Of a DNA stretch of 55,275 bases, positions 51,906 to 55,275 are shown piece by piece. Numbering within the stretch: the first letter of the stretch is position 1; each line of letters begins with the position of its first letter. Source of the DNA: Fusicatenibacter sp. (GTDB lineage Bacteria > Bacillota > Clostridia > Lachnospirales > Lachnospiraceae); the NCBI GenBank assembly GCA_022766945.1, contig JALEOU010000007.1:1-55275 (forward strand). The letters run 5' to 3'. The notes beneath the pieces are model-generated. The model saw only the letters and a program-made list of their open reading frames with translations, was not told the DNA's origin and did no database searches. The position numbers and the translations under genes were made by a program.

Positions 51906-52766
51906 TCACGGCTTACCTTGTTTCCGGTAGTCGCTCGGAGAACAGTTCTTGATGGTCTTGAATGTGCGGTTAAACGCGCTCAAAGAGGAAAAGCCCGAAT
52001 TCATTGCCACATCGGTAATACTCATCTCTTTATTGTACAGCAATTCTTCCGCACGTTTGACTCTTTTCGAATTCAGATATTCATAAAAGGTCATATTCAT
52101 GTACTGTTTAAAGATTCTGGTAAAATGGAATTTCGAGAAACCACTGACATTGGCCACTTCCTCCAGTGTCAGATTGTCCATATAGTGTCTGTTAATGTAA
52201 TTGCAGGCATTCATGACTGCTTCCAGGTATTCCTGCTGTTTCATTGACTGTGCCTGTTTTCCCTGTCCGCTTTGATAGATTTCTCTGCGTCCGAGTTCCA
52301 CGAAGATTTCGATCAGGGCTGCGTAAATCGACGCTTCCCGAAACGCACTGTTTCCATCATATTCGCGAATGATCCGATCCAGTTTCTCTTTCAGAAAACA
52401 ATACAGTTCATCCTGTGGATCTTTTCTGTAGAAAAACACCGCAGGCATCATAAACAACAATGTCTCCATTTCTTTTAAGGTATAGAGAAGCGCTGTATCA
52501 AACTGGAGGATGATCCGTTCCCCTGTGGGTGGAGCTTCCAGGGCATGAATCACACCGGAATTCATCAGGATAATATCTCCTTCCTCGAGCTCATATCGCT
52601 CTTTTCCCACAATCACTACATATCCTTTTTCAATCGGCATAATCAGTTCCATTCCCACATGCCAGTGATCCGGATAATCCTCGTAATCCACGTTATGATA
52701 CAGGCGAAGTCCCAGAGAATCGCCATAATTGATAGTTTCATGCATTCCATTCAGTATCTCAATCAT
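51906..52766 (-). CDS. AraC-family regulator with cupin sensor, probable activator of the xylan locus
   Basis: 286 residues from the ATG at 52766 (GGAGG 9 nt upstream). Residues about 15-105 are a cupin-like sugar-sensing domain (HWHVGMELIMPIEKGYVVIVGKERYELEEGDIILMNSGVIHAL). Residues about 185-284 hold the two helix-turn-helix motifs (LTLEEVANVSGFSKFHFTRIFKQY and SITDVAMNSGFSSLSAFNRTFK). It follows the isomerase and xylB genes on the same strand, so inducer metabolism and regulator are linked. It probably binds the direct repeat upstream of aguA; this is inferred from position. Confidence 0.9.
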   Translation of the reverse strand: MIEILNGMHETINYGDSLGLRLYHNVDYEDYPDHWHVGMELIMPIEKGYVVIVGKERYELEEGDIILMNSGVIHALEAPPTGERIILQFDTALLYTLKEMETLLFMMPAVFFYRKDPQDELYCFLKEKLDRIIREYDGNSAFREASIYAALIEIFVELGRREIYQSGQGKQAQSMKQQEYLEAVMNACNYINRHYMDNLTLEEVANVSGFSKFHFTRIFKQYMNMTFYEYLNSKRVKRAEELLYNKEMSITDVAMNSGFSSLSAFNRTFKTIKNCSPSDYRKQGKP

Positions 52767-52870
52767 CGCACCAAGCCTCCACACATTTCTTCTCTATCCA
52801 CATGGTTTGGGCGCACCTTCTTCTTTCCAGCAGCAGTTTCGCAGCTATTTCGCGAATGGTCACCTTTTTC

Positions 52871-54340
52871 TTACAGAAGCGTTGTAAACAAATCCTTGAC
52901 TGTCGGATAGATCTGCGCAAATTTACGATACTGTTTCTCGTATTTCTCCACCAGTTCCGGTTCCGGCTCAATCGTCTCTGTCACACGCACAATTTTCGCT
53001 GCAGCGTCCTCTACAGACTCAAATTCTCCGCATGCAACCGCTGCCAGTATTGCGCCGCCCAACGCCGGACCTTCTTCCGACTCAATTCTGTCAACCTTGA
53101 TATTCAGGATATTGGCAATCATACGTCTCCAAAGAGGACTTTTTGCTCCGCCGCCGCAGATCTTGGTGCGTTCGATTTTGATTCCCAGAGATTTTGCAAT
53201 CTCAAAAGAATCGCGAATTGCAAATGCCACACCTTCCAGAACAGCCTGTGTCATATCCTCGCGGGTGGTATCCATCGTAAGTCCGATAAAGGTTCCTCTT
53301 GCATCCGGATTGTTGTGAGGAGAACGCTCTCCCATCAGATAAGGAAGGAAGAAGACATTGTTTTCTCCCAGTTTCGTGATATCCTTCTGCTCTGCCGGAT
53401 AATCCTTGGTTCTGATGATCTGATCCATCCACCATTTATTGCAGGAAGCGGCACTTAACATGCAGCCCATCAGATGATAATGGCCATCTGCATGAGCAAA
53501 AGCATGAAGGGCATTGTTGCTGTCCACGCCAAACTCCCTGCTGGAGATAAAGATCGTTCCGCTGGTTCCAAGTGAGATATTACACATACCGTCACCTACC
53601 GTACCGGTTCCTACCGCTGCAGCTGCATTGTCTCCGGCTCCTGCCACCACTTTACAGCTCTCGGGCAGTCCCAGCTCTTTTGCCACTTCCGGTTTCAATG
53701 TTCCTACTGCGTCATAGCTCTCATGCAGTGTGGGCAGCATTTCTTCACTGATACCGCAGATCTCAATCATGCGTTTGGACCAGCATTTATTCTTCACATC
53801 CATCAGCAGCATTCCTGAGGCATCGGAATAATCGCTGACAAATGCTCCGGACAGGCAATAAGCCAGATAATCCTTGGGAAGCATAATCTTTGCAATTCTT
53901 GCGAAATTCTCAGGCTCATTTTCTTTCACCCACAGAATCTTCGGTGCAGTGAATCCGGCAAATGCGATATTTGCGGTATACATTGACAGATTTGCCTTGC
54001 CAATCACGTTGTTCAGATAATCGGTCTGTTTTCCGGTACGTCCATCATTCCAGAGGATTGCCGGGCGGATCACCTGATCTTCCTCATCGAGAATAACCAG
54101 TCCATGCATCTGTCCGCCAAAGCTGATACCTGCCACCTGGGATTTATCCACATCTTTCACCAGCTCTTTGATACCCTCTTTGCTCTCTTTCCACCAGTCC
54201 TCCGGCTTCTGCTCAGACCAGCCCGGATGTGGAAAATACAGCGGATATTCCCGAGATACAATATTTACAATCCGGCCGGTGCCATCCATCAGCAAAAGTT
54301 TTACTGCGGAGGTACCAAGATCAACACCTATGTAATACAT
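52871..54340 (-). CDS. xylB: Xylulokinase
   Basis: 489 residues of the FGGY kinase family. It begins YYIGVDLGTSAVKLLLMD with the phosphate-1 loop, and has ISFGGQMHGLV, a xylulokinase hallmark, RPAILWNDGRT with the substrate aspartate region, and the adenosine-motif KICGGGAKSPLWRRMIANIL. It phosphorylates D-xylulose to xylulose 5-phosphate for the pentose phosphate or phosphoketolase route. It lies between the isomerase-family gene and the AraC gene. AAAAGGAG precedes the ATG. A stem-loop precedes it at 54402..54452. Confidence 0.95.
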   Translation of the reverse strand: MYYIGVDLGTSAVKLLLMDGTGRIVNIVSREYPLYFPHPGWSEQKPEDWWKESKEGIKELVKDVDKSQVAGISFGGQMHGLVILDEEDQVIRPAILWNDGRTGKQTDYLNNVIGKANLSMYTANIAFAGFTAPKILWVKENEPENFARIAKIMLPKDYLAYCLSGAFVSDYSDASGMLLMDVKNKCWSKRMIEICGISEEMLPTLHESYDAVGTLKPEVAKELGLPESCKVVAGAGDNAAAAVGTGTVGDGMCNISLGTSGTIFISSREFGVDSNNALHAFAHADGHYHLMGCMLSAASCNKWWMDQIIRTKDYPAEQKDITKLGENNVFFLPYLMGERSPHNNPDARGTFIGLTMDTTREDMTQAVLEGVAFAIRDSFEIAKSLGIKIERTKICGGGAKSPLWRRMIANILNIKVDRIESEEGPALGGAILAAVACGEFESVEDAAAKIVRVTETIEPEPELVEKYEKQYRKFAQIYPTVKDLFTTLL

Positions 54341-54401
54341 GACATTCTCCTTTTATTCGCTTTGATGTCTGCTGACACAGACACGTTTGTTTCCTTTGAA
54401 A

Positions 54402-54452
54402 AGGGCGGATAGACCGCCGAAGTCACAAAAACTCCGGCAGTTGTTCCGCCCT
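54402..54452 (-). terminator. Partial terminator/attenuator between the isomerase gene and xylB
   Basis: AGGGCGGA (54402..54409) pairs perfectly with TCCGCCCT (54445..54452), with further pairing inside (GCCG/CGGC, AGT/ACT). On the - strand only TTTTC follows, so it probably lets part of the transcription through to xylB. Confidence 0.55.
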
Positions 54453-54527
54453 GTACAGTTCCTGCGCAGATTTCATGTGCTTTTCAGGAACACAGACAGT
54501 ATGGCCCTTTACCCTGCTGCTGTATTC

Positions 54528-55275
54528 TTATGCCCAGGGATTCTCAGTCGGATAACGAACACCCTTCGGCTGATTGTATCCGATTTCGCTAACTTCCACG
54601 CCGAGCATCTTAAATACTTCAAACAGAGCTTTTCCGAAATGTCCGAATGCAACTGCACCGTGATGCGGATAGTTGCCCTCGATCAGGACATGACGGTAGA
54701 ATCTTCCCATTTCCGGAATTGCAAAGACACCGATGCCTCCGAAGGAACGGGTAGCAACCGGAAGAACTTCTCCCTCTGCGATGTATCCACGCAGTTTTGC
54801 ATCAGCGGTGCTCTGCAGACGATAGAATGTGATCTCTCCGGGAACGATATCTCCCTCAAGTGTACCCTGAGTTACTTCTTCCGGAAGAGTTCTTGCCATG
54901 ATCATCTGATATTTCATAGAGCAGAAGGACAGTTTGGTAGAAGCAGTATTTCCGCAGTGGAATCCCATAAAAGTATCTTTCAGAGTATAGTCATATTTGC
55001 CTTTGATTTCGCTCTCGTACATATCCTTCGGTACGGTATTGTTGATATCCAGCAGCGTTACCGTATCTTTGGATACAACTGTTCCGATGAACTCGGACAG
55101 TGTTCCGTAGATATCTACCTCACAGGATACCGGAATGCCCATCTTGGTCAGACGGCTGTTGACATAGCAAGGAACGAATCCGAACTGTGTCTGGAATGCC
55201 GGCCAGCATTTTCCGGTCAGGGTTACGTATTTTCTGGAGCCTTTGTGTGCTTCGATCCAGTCTAACAGGGTGATC
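54528..55275 (-). CDS. L-fucose/L-arabinose isomerase-family protein, C-terminal part
   Basis: The gene enters from the right window edge; 248 C-terminal residues are visible. Family marks include KCWPAFQTQFGFVPCYVNSRL, the metal/catalytic region GIPVSCEVDIYG, TLLDINNTVP, MGFHCGNT, and GNYPHHGAVAFGHFG near the end. Enzymes of this family interconvert an aldose and a ketose at a manganese site, typically L-fucose and L-fuculose. Here it sits before xylulokinase in a xylan locus, and no xylA-type isomerase is visible, so it could be the isomerase that feeds xylulokinase. That substrate assignment is inference. Confidence 0.85.
   Translation of the reverse strand, partial: ITLLDWIEAHKGSRKYVTLTGKCWPAFQTQFGFVPCYVNSRLTKMGIPVSCEVDIYGTLSEFIGTVVSKDTVTLLDINNTVPKDMYESEIKGKYDYTLKDTFMGFHCGNTASTKLSFCSMKYQMIMARTLPEEVTQGTLEGDIVPGEITFYRLQSTADAKLRGYIAEGEVLPVATRSFGGIGVFAIPEMGRFYRHVLIEGNYPHHGAVAFGHFGKALFEVFKMLGVEVSEIGYNQPKGVRYPTENPWA

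Noticed and set aside
52767-52870. Short peptide VTIREIAAKLL between xylB and the AraC gene, resembling the start of a LacI helix-turn-helix
   Set aside because: The resemblance ends after about 11 residues, the frame closes soon, and no continuation is found in other frames, so it is probably chance in an intergenic leader.
1-55275. tRNA, rRNA, CRISPR arrays, integrases, transposases or prophage genes
   Set aside because: None could be recognised by motif or repeat pattern. Gene order and style look like ordinary chromosome; absence is judged by eye only.

Overview
The window looks like part of a chromosome from a low-to-moderate GC gut Firmicute of the class Clostridia, most likely family Lachnospiraceae. 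This is inferred from protein style (single-chain 1265-residue PurL, DUF1836 protein, YitT/DUF2179 protein, YerC, LplA/LplB/LplC-type importers), strong AGGAGG ribosome binding sites and sigma-A type promoters. About 38 genes are visible. Only aroC, a PucR-type regulator, an amidase, a DUF1836 gene and a GH43 gene are on the + strand. No rRNA, tRNA, CRISPR array, phage or insertion sequence was recognised.

Layout. 1-3.1 kb: an oligosaccharide importer (solute-binding lipoprotein, then the first 30 residues of an LplB-type permease) behind a short AraC regulator. 3.1-9.2 kb: a peptide importer operon transcribed dppA-dppB-dppC-dppD-dppF plus a small membrane protein; dppF has lost its family C-terminus through an apparent deletion and frameshift. 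9.4-14.05 kb: an apparent corA / rhomboid-like / pyk / lysA operon from a perfect-consensus promoter. 14.2-21.3 kb: aroC, a beta-propeller lactonase, an orphan ECF sigma factor and purL. 21.5-24.1 kb: envelope/lipid genes (PAP2-like, glycerophosphodiesterase, lipid kinase). 24.3-30.5 kb: PucR-type regulator, small alarmone synthetase, PAP2 phosphatase, ZIP transporter, YitT protein, NAD(P)-binding protein and a SPOR-domain amidase. 30.6-35 kb: pcrA, DUF1836 gene, yerC and a PHP phosphoesterase.

35-55.3 kb: a glucuronoxylan/xylo-oligosaccharide utilisation locus. It contains a zinc alcohol dehydrogenase, an LplABC-type importer, GH67 alpha-glucuronidase, a large GH2 enzyme, a SASA-type acetylesterase, GH3 and GH43 enzymes, an AraC/cupin regulator, xylulokinase and an L-fucose-isomerase-family protein cut by the window end. 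None of the hydrolases shows a signal peptide and no xylanase is visible, so the picture is uptake of acetylated, glucuronosylated xylo-oligosaccharides made outside the cell, then stripping of side groups in the cytoplasm, cleavage to xylose, isomerisation and phosphorylation to xylulose 5-phosphate.

The most noteworthy items are: the damaged dppF 3' end; a perfect palindrome between the back-to-back pcrA and DUF1836 promoters; a 20-bp-spaced direct repeat upstream of the alpha-glucuronidase promoter; a rhomboid-like protein lacking the catalytic serine motif and ending in a zinc ribbon; a ZIP/PAP2/alarmone-synthetase operon; an in-frame hydrophobic tail behind the stop codon of an orphan ECF sigma factor; and the pairing of xylulokinase with a fucose-isomerase-family enzyme.
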